A DNA stretch of 64,000 nucleotides from Ceratothoa steindachneri. Its lineage: Eukaryota; Arthropoda; Malacostraca; Isopoda; Cymothoidae. Positions 13,166 through 23,026 of the stretch are shown piece after piece (position 1 is the first letter of the stretch; the number at the start of each line of letters is the position of its first letter). The notes under the pieces were generated by a model. It was not told the origin of the DNA. It did not search any database and saw only the letters and a list, made by a program, of their open reading frames with translations. The stretch is taken from the NCBI GenBank assembly GCA_963969495.1, contig OZ018329.1, positions 147,620,502-147,684,501 on the forward strand, read 5' to 3'. Both the position numbers and the translations under genes were made by a program.

Positions 13166-13960
13166 AGCATCAATGTCGGGTGAGAATTTGGAAATTGGGA
13201 TGTAGTAAAAATATGTAAACTTGCAGACACAGGAAAATTCCTAAGCTTATGATCACTGAAAAGAAAAAAAGTGGGTTGGTAGGCCATATCCCACATCCAG
13301 CTACTCCTGCATATCCTAGCTCAGGTTTTCAGACTTTTCAGGGGTCCAACCAGAAGTTGCCAGGTGGACTGGTCTCTTTCCAAAGACTGCATTTCCCAAA
13401 TGAGTGGGCAGAGGGGCCGGACAACAGGGCAGGTTTTCTTAATAGGACAGCTAAGATCTCTTCTGGCTGACCCAGATATGGGACCAGAGATTTTTAGTTG
13501 GCCTTGCAGCCAATAAGTCAATAAAGCCCACTTGCCATAGGCAGTACCGCCTTATGTACCCAAGAAGGCCCATAGGGAGGTTTACAGCCCATTACCTGCA
13601 GGGAAGTGCTTATTGGGCCAAAACTGTTCTTCCCATTAATCACACCTCAATGCCAAGGACCCCTCAAGTCCTGGTCTCTTTCAACCTACAGGCATTGTTT
13701 ATATAGGTTCCAAAGCTTCTCTACTGACACAGCATGAGGTAGTTGGTCAGGTTCTTAAGCTTAGACAAAGGGTTAAGGGGATAGGAGTAGAAAAAAAGAA
13801 TGCTGAGAGGGAAGCACAAAAACTTGCCATTGCCCAGTCAGAGTTAAAGTGAACCCAGTGACAAGGATTCCCTAAAAAGCACTCAGGCTGGGAGGATGTG
13901 CAGCTCCTCCAGGTACTAAGTGTAACAGACTAAACATGGTACCCCACCCTGCAGTGAGGG
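13166..13960. other. Intron 2 segment, nothing recognised
   Basis: Lies between ORF1 and 5' UTR remnants of LINE copy B and may belong to its 5' UTR, but I see no motif or clear match. Confidence 0.4.
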
Positions 13961-14110
13961 AGATGAGGAGAGTTGGTACAAGATGTTAGCAGAAGGAGAG
14001 GCTAAGCTGGGGGGCATGATGGGGCTCTGAGTTGCATCAGCCAGGAAAACACATGATCATGACCCTTATGGGGGATAAGGAGTGCCTGCACCAGGTTCCA
14101 ATGATGCCTT
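13960..14110 (-). other. LINE family 1 copy B: 5' UTR module
   Basis: Contains GTTGGTACAAGATGTTAGCA, GAAGGAGAGGCTAAGCTGGG and CTGAGTTGCATCAGCC. These are colinear with copy A (7945-8035) and with the second module of the 25856-26155 retroposon (TTGGTACACAAG...TTAGCAGAAGGAG...GCGCTGAGTCCCGTCAGC). Confidence 0.65.
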
Positions 14111-14210
14111 GAGGCTGTGGTTAAGGTTGATGGTGATTTAAATGAATGACTAGTACAGTGATCCTTGAAGTCTTCAACAAGTAACTTTGTTAAACATATC
14201 TGTATAAATG

Positions 14211-14275
14211 AACTGTGTTATAACATAACATAACATAATTTCACGGATGACAAAAGCCACAAGTAACCCGCCGCA
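14211..14275 (-). mobile_element. CR1 LINE 3' end with (TTATG)n-like tail
   Basis: ATTTCACGGATGACAAAAGC is the reverse complement of the 3' UTR ends at 30590 and 46480 (TTTTGTCATCCGTGAAAT). The tail on this strand is repeated ATAAC/ATAAC units at 14221-14235. A heavily 5'-truncated CR1 copy. Confidence 0.7.
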
Positions 14276-14727
14276 CCCTGTATAGCCCTAGTAATGGAGC
14301 AGAGACTACTTGGGGCATTTGGGACACAAAGGGCCCAACTCTCCTGAACCTGTTCAACCTCTGCAAAGGATGAAAAAAAAAAAAAACTGCTGCTTTGGGA
14401 GAACTACTACTGTAGTAGTTTGGTTGTCCGCCTCCCCTCCCCTGTCTAATCTCTTTCTTCTTTTGCAGAATGTGTGTGTGTGTATGTGGATCGTGTGATC
14501 ACCGTCTTTGCTTTGTGTAGGGGGACTCGATGGATCTCTATCGTGCTCCCCAATTCATCTCCTGTTTTCTTTTTAGGCGGATTCTTTCAGCATATATTTT
14601 AGAATGGTTGGTAAAAGTTTGGAAGTCAAGTTTGTGACTGAGGAAGGAAGAGCCGCCTAGATGGAAGATAGGTGAGTGAAGATTGTGTGAGAGTGGATAT
14701 GGTTGAATGAGTTAGGAGTAAAGATGT

Positions 14728-14731
<4 letters not shown>
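14276..14731. other. Intron segment, nothing recognised
   Basis: Contains a short (TG)n run at about 14467 and a poly-A run at 14378, but no gene or element that I recognise. Confidence 0.5.

Positions 14732-14798
<67 letters not shown>
14732..14798. repeat. (AT)n microsatellite
   Basis: Uninterrupted TA dinucleotide tract of about 66 bp. Confidence 0.97.
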
Positions 14799-14803
<5 letters not shown>

Positions 14804-15112
14804 TAAAAATAGAAAATACTCTTCTCTCCTCAATACCCTCTCCTTGAACCACTGAGTGGACCTTGTCAGGGCAGCGGGAATTTTTGGCTGGGGACTCGCA
14901 ATCCCGCAGCTACACTACTACATGGATGATATCTCTGGATGTAAGTCATATAAAGATCAGAATGACAATCACTGATGAGCCTGAATGCATAAAGGATTGG
15001 TCCTCATTGTATGTGTGTGTGTGTGTTTTGGTCCGATTAAAACAAAGTTCAGCCATATTAAGAACATCATTGGGTGAAGTCCTAATTCACATCATCTTTC
15101 ACTGCAGCTACC

Positions 15113-15215
15113 ATTGCTACATAGTTCAGATCCTACATTAAACTATAGGTCCCCAATCAGAAATACCCCCCCCCCAAAAAAAACAAAAGAGAACAGATCA
15201 GTGGTAAAACACATA
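15113..15215. repeat. Dispersed repeat, copy 1
   Basis: CTACATAGTTCAGATCC ... TAGGTCCCCAATCAGAAATA ... CAGTGGTAAAACAC is repeated in the same orientation at 27265-27360 (CTACATAGTTCAAATTCC ... AGGTCCCCAATTAGAAATAA ... TAGTGGTAAAACAC). About 100 bp; element type unknown. Confidence 0.7.
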
Positions 15216-15331
15216 AAATTATGTTATGGAATAATGACTTGTATCTTTGTTTCTTGTTCTATAACCCCAAACTTTGTGGATGATGTTGTTCCCTCCAGCC
15301 CAGAAATACCCCTGCTTTACTTTTCACTTAC

Positions 15332-15420
15332 TTCATCATCATCATCCAACCGAACTCTCTTTAGTGCAACAATTTCTTGAGTTTCTCTATTTTTGGCCTT
15401 AAAAACAGTCCCATAGGTTC
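15332..15420 (-). CDS. CDK5: CDK5 coding exon 2
   Basis: Encodes the second half of the Gly-loop and strand beta-3: TYGTVFKAKNRETQEIVALK followed by RVRLDDDDE. The lysine in VALKRV is the ATP-anchoring residue. The acceptor is TATACAG|GAACC and the donor GATGAA|GTAAGTG, so it enters in phase 1 and leaves in phase 0, matching exon 3, which starts at GGT (Gly). Length is 89 bp. It lies just left of LINE copy C and just right of a dispersed repeat. Confidence 0.96.
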
Positions 15421-15779
15421 CTGTATAAAGGATCAATGTGTTAGTTTGAACTCAGAAATTCTCTAATAAAAAGAAAATTGTCTTCACATTTAAAATCATG
15501 AATTAATGCTTTAAATACCTTTGTCAAAGATTGTCCTTATTTTAATTTAATAGAAAGGGAAAAGGAATGTGTTATGAAGAAATGAGTGAAAAAAACAATA
15601 AAAAATAATATACAATTAGGTCAGGAAATCAAAGGTAGATTACAGTCCTCCAGGATGGATGAAGTTTATACAAAAGAGTAAAGGGCGCTCAAGTATCAAC
15701 TTAAATCCCTTTTATGGATGTTTTAAGAATGTGATTACTTAAGACATCTATGGGAATTAACACACTTTATTTTATGAAA

Positions 15780-16910
15780 TGAAATGAAAAATGAGAGAAT
15801 TTTCATTCAGGGGAGAGGCAAATGGAGGAAAACCAAGGGACCACTGGCCTCTCAGTGGAATAGGCACTGTCAAGATCAGTCGTAGATGCAATGAGAGCCT
15901 TTGGCGACTGAGATGCCGGGCAGGCTTTGGCACATAGAGAGTGCATCTCCTCAGCATTGACAAGTAGGCTTTCAAATGGACAATACAGAGGGCACCATTC
16001 ATCAGGTGGAGACTGGTGTGGTGGATCGAGTCCACCTTCCGCAATACACACTTGGCTGTGGATGTGTAAAACTTTAATCCATAGTCAAGCTTCAAATGAA
16101 CAAAGGATTGGTAGAAAAGTAAGGCAGTAGCCTTATCAGCACCCCATGTAATGAATGTCACAGAACAAGGAATCTTGACAGTGAGGGTATAAGATAAACT
16201 AAGGCTGCATATACAAGCCTCCCAGATGGGGGGGTTGGCCGAAAACAAGACCAAGGAAATGGTGTAAATCCACCACTTCCAGGCAATGCCCATTTAGAAA
16301 CAAGTCTAGGTCGAGGGGGAGCCATAAATGGAGGCAGAAGTACACCACTTTAGTCTTGACCAAGGAAAGCCAAAACCTGTGTGCTTTGGCATAGAGAGAG
16401 ATACAGTTTAATGCCTGTTATAGTAGATGCTTCAGAGTTGGTATCTGGGCACACCAAAAGAGATCGAAAGGTCATCCATATAGAGCATAGTGCAAACATC
16501 TTCCCAACAGCACCAAGGTGATACTGTTGATGCTCAGGGCAAGAAGTGCAACACTAAGGACACTTCACCGAAGGATACCTTGTTCCTGATCCATTGGGTA
16601 AGAGAGGGCTCCCCCCCCCACATATGTAGAATCGACGATCTCACAGGAATTCAGAAATAAAGATCGGGAGGCATCCCCTGGTATCCATAGTGTAGAGAGT
16701 CTCTATGATATCATATTGGCTTTCTCCAGATCAAAAAACAATGTGGTGTAGTGCTGTCTAGGAAGAAAGGTCTGACTGATAGCATTTTCCAGTCAGAGAA
16801 AGCATATGATGTGGAGTGGAACCTGTGAAAGCAGCAGTGGCCTCTGCTGTCCAGGAAAAAGGCTAATCTAATATTTACCAATTTCTCCATCAACTTGTAC
16901 ACGCAGGAGG
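15780..16910 (-). pseudogene. LINE family 1 copy C: reverse transcriptase and thumb
   Basis: Minus strand. 16902-16711 gives YKLMEKLVNIRLAFF, the RT fingers/palm segment also seen in copy A. 16700-16440 carries SVLSVALLALSINSIT and then LYMDDLSISFG, the catalytic YxDD box. 16293-15772 gives the thumb segment with ITWGADKATALLFYQSFVHL and LDYGLKFYTSTAKCVLRKV. It keeps the part deleted from copy A, but several frameshifts and stops occur. Same sense as CDK5, in intron 1. Confidence 0.78.
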
Positions 16911-17189
16911 TTACAGAAATGGAGAAGAAACCAGCAGAGGTAGAAAAAGAAAGCAGAATAGTGATTCATCATGAGTCTAGGAGGGCACCCTCTGTCCAGA
17001 TCCTTTTGAACAAATCTAGCCAAGATGACATGCCTCACTCACCTAGGTGTTGAAGCATGGCATAAAGGACATCCTATGAACCATATGTGTGTCCATGCAT
17101 GAAGCGAGAGTGGAATGCAAATCACTCTGTGCAAGCCTATCATTTAAGGGTTCTCCACCTCTATACCTCCCATCCAAATTCAGACTGCA

Positions 17190-17760
17190 TTGAACAAAGG
17201 ATCAAAGAAGAGAATGAGGAAGTAAAATGAAGCAGTTCACAAACATTGATGTGTAAACTCATTCACACTAGGACACCTTAATCTCCAGCTTGTTAATCAG
17301 ATTGGCAAGGACCAGACCCCTGGAATTGATTGTGTAGTCAACCCAGAGTGAGTGTGTACCGTTAAAACCTGAGCAGGAGAAAGGGCCTAGGCAACTGTGC
17401 CACTATGCAATGGTAGTCCCCCTCATTGAAAACAGTTGATGGTGGAATGTACTCAGAAATAATAGTATACCTCCTATCCAGGTGTAGCTGCACTGCGACT
17501 CCCTGAAATGTATTTATCACAAATACAAGAACAGAAACATAATGCTGGGAGTAAATCATTCATCCTCCTGCCCATGCCCCATCCCATGGTGGTGGGGTCA
17601 TAATGCTGGGACACACACCCAGCATGGTCTCCTGCGGAAAAATAGCTAATGGGGAATAGGAGGAGATAAGCCTCTGCAGCTCCTCCCAGTTGGCCTAGAA
17701 TCCACTGTAATTGCATGGAAGGAAGATGCTGTCCAGGACTAGCCTGGAGGAGATGTGGAG
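17190..17760 (-). pseudogene. LINE family 1 copy C: endonuclease relic
   Basis: Minus strand. HYVSVLVFVINTFQGVAVQL and HLDRRYTIISEYIPPS match HDVSVLLFALDRSFQAVTVQ and HLDRTYTVISAYISSS of copy A. 17190-17330 is colinear with the endonuclease end of copy B (12330-12430). Decayed. Confidence 0.7.
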
Positions 17761-17879
17761 GCCCTCTTCAAAAAAGGACCCACAAGGGAATTGGTGTATG
17801 CAACCCAGGGGATAGAACTGTAATATAAGATGGGTGAGGCAGTGCCAGAAACACTAGGACTAAGTTCTTAGCCTCATGA

Positions 17880-18025
17880 AATAAGAGATGATCCCTAGGC
17901 TGAATGGCAAGAGATCTGCATCACATTGCTTCAAAGCGGGAGTCAGCTCTCCACAATTGACACACTTGGCTATGCACGATAAGGACTGCTTGTGTACCAC
18001 CTTGGAGCAACGTAGACATACCCTT
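17880..18025 (-). pseudogene. LINE family 1 copy C: ORF1 zinc-knuckle remnant
   Basis: The sequence CTCTCCACAATTGACACACTTGGC and its surroundings align with the CCHC part of copy A ORF1 (6270-6340, CTCTCCGCAATTGACACACTTAGC, ends shared). Copy C ends at about 18025. Confidence 0.6.
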
Positions 18026-18255
18026 TAAATGTGAACACTACATTTTGTGTTTAGAACTTGATTATTGCCTCTCTGGTATTAAAATGAACAGTGCGTTCAT
18101 TTAATATAGCCATTTGCTACCTATTGGAAACCTTTAGATAAATAATTTTATGCTATCTATTGTGGGAGCATGTAACTTGAACCTTAAGTTCATTAAATTC
18201 ATTGGAATATTACATTCATTTTTTATTTCAAATTTCCGCTTGAAACAAACTAAGG

Positions 18256-18257
<2 letters not shown>

Positions 18258-18294
<37 letters not shown>
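18258..18294. repeat. (AT)n microsatellite
   Basis: Short TA tract a few hundred bases before the Penelope-like fragment. Confidence 0.95.
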
Positions 18295-18297
<3 letters not shown>

Positions 18298-18485
18298 GGT
18301 AGTAGTTTTTCTTGAATGCACATTTTGTTGAAGGCCATTGTATATTTAGCCTTAATTAATTTTCTTTGCCAATTTCTATTTTCTTTATTATTTTCTTTTC
18401 TCCATCTTGTAAATTATTTCTCTTAAGTTCATCTCTCTTTTTTCAAGTTACTGTGTTTGGTAAAAAACAAACTTTAATTACTAAG

Positions 18486-18512
18486 CTTTCAATCTTGCGG
18501 GATCATCTTCAG
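18486..18512 (-). ncRNA. Hammerhead-ribozyme-like core, Penelope-like terminus
   Basis: The minus strand reads CTGAAGA, then TGATC-CCGCAA-GATT, then GAAAG. This is a CUGANGA box, a 4-bp stem II with a short loop, and a GAAA box, the conserved catalytic core order of hammerhead ribozymes. Penelope-like elements are known to carry such motifs in their terminal repeats, and a Penelope coding remnant lies about 300 bp to the right on the same strand. Stems I and III are not obvious, so catalysis is doubtful. Confidence 0.45.
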
Positions 18513-18789
18513 AATAGATTTAGGGGTCCTTTTCTTCCTTTACCGATGAAAGTATGGTAAGAATAGAATAAGGAAAGTTTTGAAGGGGTATTTATTAGTC
18601 CAAGCTTGAACAAAAGGTCAAAGGAAATGGACAAATCAGAAAGATAGAATTTTTTAAAACAATTTTGATGTTCAATTCCAACTTGTAGTTTGAGTGTTGG
18701 CTTTTCTTCATTGATTATGATGGCTTCTAAGATGTTTAGTCTAGATGGATTTCTCTTTTTCTTTTTATCATGGTGTTCTCAACCAATAT

Positions 18790-19520
18790 ATTTCTTGTTA
18801 GGCTGGTCTTATGAATGCTTCCATATGATTTTTAGGCACTCCATTTTGAATATGCATTGTTAAATGACTCAAAAGGGTGCTGGTTGCCATGCCAACATAC
18901 TTAGAGTTATTATGAAGCTTGCCGTCTTCATGTAGGCAGTTGAACTTGTAGACTATGTTGGTAGACTTGAGTTTTGAGGAGTCTTGGTAGATGTTATTTT
19001 TCATAAGAATATTGTTGACTTTTGTCGTTTTGTAATATATGAGTTGAATTTTGTTTGTTGAACTTTTGACTTTGGTGTTATGATAATCTACTTTGTAGGC
19101 TGTAGACATTTGGTTTTTATAGAAGAGCTTGATGTTATTTTTTACTTCTTGGCTGTTGTAGTTTGATGTGACTGGGAATTGCTTTCGCAAAAATGTTTGA
19201 AGTTCCCATGTGCAACAGCATTTATATGCTCAGCATATGTATGAGCCGATTGCACTCTTTATATATCTTTTGGGACATTCACCATCTACATTGAGGAATC
19301 TTCCCATGTCTGTAACTTTTCTATGCACTTTTGTGATATATTTTCCATTAACATATTGTACTTCAACATCCAGAAAAGGGAGTTTATTGTCTGTGCTAAA
19401 TTCATAAGTAAATTTTAAGCCAGATTTCTTGTGAAATTGTTGTTTCTTAGTTGTTCTTCTATTTGGATGGTGATGTAGATGTTATCAATGTAGAAAGTTG
19501 CCAAAGAAAATTAATTAACC
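18790..19520 (-). pseudogene. Penelope-like element: RT end and GIY-YIG endonuclease
   Basis: Minus strand. 19500-19200 in one frame reads TDNKLPFLDVEVQYVNGKYI and TKVHRKVTDMGRFLN, the end of a Penelope-type reverse transcriptase (LPFLDV, then Y-x-K-x-T-x-T). The next frame (19190-18798) continues with VYKFNCLHEDGK and SKYVGMATSTLLSHLTMHI, a GIY-YIG-type endonuclease (usually YKI.C.C...YIG.T...L..R...H). Penelope elements couple RT with GIY-YIG nuclease. 5'-truncated: the catalytic RT box is missing. Confidence 0.75.
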
Positions 19521-20085
19521 CATTAACTGCAGTATAACTATATTTAGTGCCTCCAAAATATAAGCCAATTTTGTGGTGAAGCCAAATATAGACCCTATCA
19601 AAAAAATCTAGTTGCACTATTGCAGCTAAAAATATATTTAGTTTTATTAAAAAAACTATTTTGCACTCCAGAAAAAAACTAAAATAAGTGTATATCAGTG
19701 CAACATTTGCAAGATTCAACTCTACATAGTGCCTTGCTTCAGGTATACCACACTCAGGAGAAAATCTTCAATAGATAGAAAAAAATTTTGAGTAAGGGAG
19801 GGGGGATAAACATACATTCAGGTCGCAATTCCTGAACATATATGCATAAATAAACAAAATTATCCTATCAAGTTTTATTCATATTATAAAAGATTTCTAA
19901 GTAAAATATTTTTTAAATAAAAATGTTTATGCAATATGGATGTAAGCAACTCCCAATCTTAGAAAAAGTCATGGCATAGTTTTTCTTGGTAATATAGTGG
20001 AATATCCTCCATAAACCTATATTTTTAAAACGTGAATTTTTCAATATTTTTTAAAAAGTGGACAAGTAAACTGGTATGAATTTCC
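19521..20085. other. Intron 1 segment, no gene; TTAA-terminal repeat-like start
   Basis: AT-rich. TTAACCCATTAACTGCAG at 19515 resembles the left end of the candidate MITE at 29202 and, inverted, a sequence ending at 22395. CTATATTTAG motifs recur. No coding seen. Confidence 0.4.
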
Positions 20086-20089
20086 AGTG

Positions 20090-20480
20090 CATTCTTCATC
20101 CCCTCCCCCTTTTCCCTTCTTCACCTCCCTCTCCCTCTCCCCACCTATATCTACCCCTCCATCTCTATCTAACTGTCTCCTCTACCCCTCACCCTCTTCT
20201 CTCCTATAGGTAGAGTGTTGGAGAGGAGGAAGGGGGAGAGAGGGTAGGGGGAATGAGAGGGCAATGTATATTTTAGAATGTGATTTTTTTAATAATTTTT
20301 AATTTTATTATAGCTTAGTTTATGAATGAGCTCTCCCCTCCCCTGTTGAGAAAGGGGAGTGGTAAAGGGATTAGGGAAGATAGGGGGGGAAGGAATGGGG
20401 ATAGGTGAGGGAATGGGGTAGGTGGAGGAGTAGGTGATGTGGTAGGGGTAGAGGAAGAGGGAGATGAAGGGGTTAGAGAT
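20090..20480. repeat. Pyrimidine-rich then purine-rich low-complexity blocks
   Basis: 20094-20205 is strongly C/T-biased. 20215-20265 and 20340-20480 are strongly A/G-biased. No gene. Confidence 0.8.
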
Positions 20481-20591
20481 GATCACAATCAATTTGAAAG
20501 ATTAAAAAGGCTAAAGGCCAACAGCCTGAATGGCTGGTAGCGAGTGAAGCTCCCCCCTCCCCCCGGTAGGGAAAGAGGCAAAGCCATGGCT

Positions 20592-20592
<1 letters not shown>

Positions 20593-20684
<92 letters not shown>
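20593..20684. repeat. (AT)n microsatellite
   Basis: About 92 bp of TA repeat directly abutting the start of Penelope-like coding sequence at 20685. Confidence 0.97.
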
Positions 20685-20687
<3 letters not shown>

Positions 20688-21800
20688 GGTAACATCAGAT
20701 CTGAGACTAGTCAGTTTTGATGTCACCTCATTATTCACCAAAGTGCCCATAGATGACTTATTAGACTTCCTAGCCTCTATTCTAAATGCTTATGACCTTC
20801 CTTTACCAACCAATACGATCATTGAGCTTATTTGTTTATGTATTAAAAAATATAAATTTAGTTTCAATGGCAAATTCTATATGGAATTTTTCAAAACTAG
20901 GTTGATCCCCCCTCTTTGGTCTACTCAAATTGTTTGGTTCCGGTATGTTGATGACATCCTGGTAATTTTAAACAACAGTTTTGACATTGATAGTTTTCTT
21001 TTAATTATCAACTCATTGGTTCCGTCAATTAAATTCACCGCAGAAAAGGAAGTAAATAAGAGCCTTCCATTTTTGGATGTCCTAATAATTAGAGAACAAC
21101 ATAGATTTAAATTTACTGTTTATAGGAAACCCACATAATTTATCTTATGTCCATTTTTATTCAAGTTATGCAAAAAATGAAAAAAATCTGCTGTTTTTTC
21201 CTCCATGTATCTTAGGGCTCTTTGAATATGTAGTCCCGACTATATAGATAAAGAATACACAAAAATTGAAGATATTGCTACCAATTTATGCTACGCAAAG
21301 TACTTTCTAGAAAAAATGTAGGAATATAACCAAAAAACCATTTTATAATTGTAAATTAGAGACAATAGAACCTCGTAAAAAACCTATTAATTTTACCCTA
21401 TCATGATAATTTTATGTCTGTAGAGCCCATTCTAAAACAACTTAATATTAAGGTAGCCTTTAAATACAATCATACATTAAAAAATCTCTTAATAAAGCAT
21501 AACCCCAATAATGATAATAATGTAATTTACCAAATTTCATGTTTAGATTGTAATTTATTCTATGTAGGCCAAACTTCCAAAAATGTTTCCATAAGGACCC
21601 AACAACACAAAAAATGCAGTAATTAAGGGATATCTGAATAATGCCTTAGCTGTCCACAATTCCAAGATGGGACACGGAATTAACTGGTCAAAAACTGATA
21701 CTATAATCCATAGTAATGTTTTTATAAAGAGAAATATCCTGGAATCATTTTTAATCTCCCACAGAAAGGAGAGTAATCTCAACATTAGCCCAGGGCTGTT
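20685..21800 (+). pseudogene. Penelope-like element: RT and GIY-YIG, 5'-truncated
   Basis: Plus strand. It begins with RLVSFDVTSLFTKVPIDDLL, the RT motif A region, immediately after the (AT)n tract. FRYVDDILVILNN is the catalytic motif C. An internal deletion near 20915-20930 has removed the segment between them. NKSLPFLDVLIIREQHRFKF and VYRKPT end the RT. After several stops, 21414-21626 gives FKYNHTLKNLLIKHN and VIYQISCLDCNLFYVGQTSK, the GIY-YIG nuclease with its upstream linker. A frameshift after the last segment is followed by residues such as HNSKMGHGINW. Not functional. Opposite orientation to the neighbouring Penelope copies. Confidence 0.82.
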
Positions 21801-22020
21801 TTCGCTAGATCCAATTTTATAACTTTTTCTAAAATCTGACTTATCTGATAGCATTAAAATGTTGACCTCATATGGAAACGCGCTTAGTATAAATACTGTG
21901 TGTCTTATTTTTCTTACCAACGTGAGTCTGAAAATGTCGAATAGACGAAAGTACTAACTCCAATCTGCCTTTTATTCAGTTTCCTTCTGTGGTACATATT
22001 GCTAACTTTCGTAATATTTC

Positions 22021-22196
<176 letters not shown>

Positions 22197-22295
22197 TTGT
22201 GGCAGAAACTAAATATAGTAACAAAGCTTATGGTGAAATTGCGGCAAAAACTAAATATAGTCCTCAAAGCAAATGGTGAAATTGCAGCATTGCTA
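22197..22295. repeat. Short tandem repeat, about 40-bp unit
   Basis: The units ATTGTGGCAGAAACTAAATA and ATTGCGGCAAAAACTAAATA recur twice and the start (ATGGTGAAATTGC) a third time. Unknown origin. Confidence 0.7.
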
Positions 22296-22420
22296 TATAT
22301 ATTTTTTAGTCATTTTGTGGGAATGACAATATAAGTATAGACAATTTGAAAAATTGTTGACTTTGACTTTGGGTCTGCTGCGGGCAATGGATTAAGGCTA
22401 AATATAGAATAGTCTTCAAT

Positions 22421-22445
22421 TATATATATATATATATATATATAT
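22421..22445. repeat. (AT)n microsatellite
   Basis: Short TA tract on the left of the hammerhead-like fragment at 22451-22526. Confidence 0.93.
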
Positions 22446-22450
22446 GCAAA

Positions 22451-22526
22451 AAATCCCACAGGAAAATGAAAGGCGGATTCCAAGTACTTTTGAACTTCTT
22501 CAGTTCATTCCTTGCCTGTGGGATTT
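22451..22526 (-). ncRNA. Hammerhead-like fold with 12-bp closing stem
   Basis: AAATCCCACAGG (22451-22462) and CCTGTGGGATTT (22515-22526) are perfect reverse complements, with a second inner pair AATGAA (22465-22470) and TTCATT (22504-22509). On the minus strand the enclosed part begins with CTGAAGA (a CUGANGA box), then AAGT...ACTT as a possible stem II, then GGAA in place of GAAA. The architecture fits a type I hammerhead with a long stem I, as found in Penelope-like terminal repeats, but the GAAA box is altered and stem III is unclear. The fragment sits alone between two (AT)n tracts. Confidence 0.45.
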
Positions 22527-22569
22527 CTTATTTCTTGTTCAATTCACACCCTACTTTGTGAGTTACTCA

Positions 22570-22572
<3 letters not shown>

Positions 22573-22635
<63 letters not shown>
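22573..22635. repeat. (AT)n microsatellite, left flank of Tc1
   Basis: TA tract whose right end is the insertion point of the Tc1 element. Tc1/mariner elements integrate at TA. Confidence 0.97.
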
Positions 22636-22642
<7 letters not shown>

Positions 22643-22706
22643 GGCACAATTATTATGGATTTTTGAAAAAAACATACTTTTTCTACAAAAGTGTCATGTA
22701 AAACAA
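22636..22706 (+). repeat. Tc1 left terminal inverted repeat
   Basis: Pairs with 24241-24309. The shared core is GGCACAATTATTATGGATTT. Confidence 0.9.
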
Positions 22707-23026
22707 TTTTAGTCACTAATAGTTCATTTACTTTACTGCACCAGCACAAAACAAGTATTTAATAGTTATTTTAACTGGGTTTTATAGTCTTATATGGCAG
22801 TGTCAGGCAATACAAAGAGAAAATGTATGGCAACACTGATACAATCACTGCATCGTCTTGTGAGAGATCAGCAGTAGTCTTGCATTTGCATGGGATGGTG
22901 TGTGTTTGTTGCATTTCTGACCTTTTGTTTGGCTGTGATTACTTTAGTTCTGTGTATTTGTTTATTTATTTTTAAAACCAACATCATTTTTTCAGCTTTC
23001 AGAATAGTTTATGCAATTGAGTAGAG

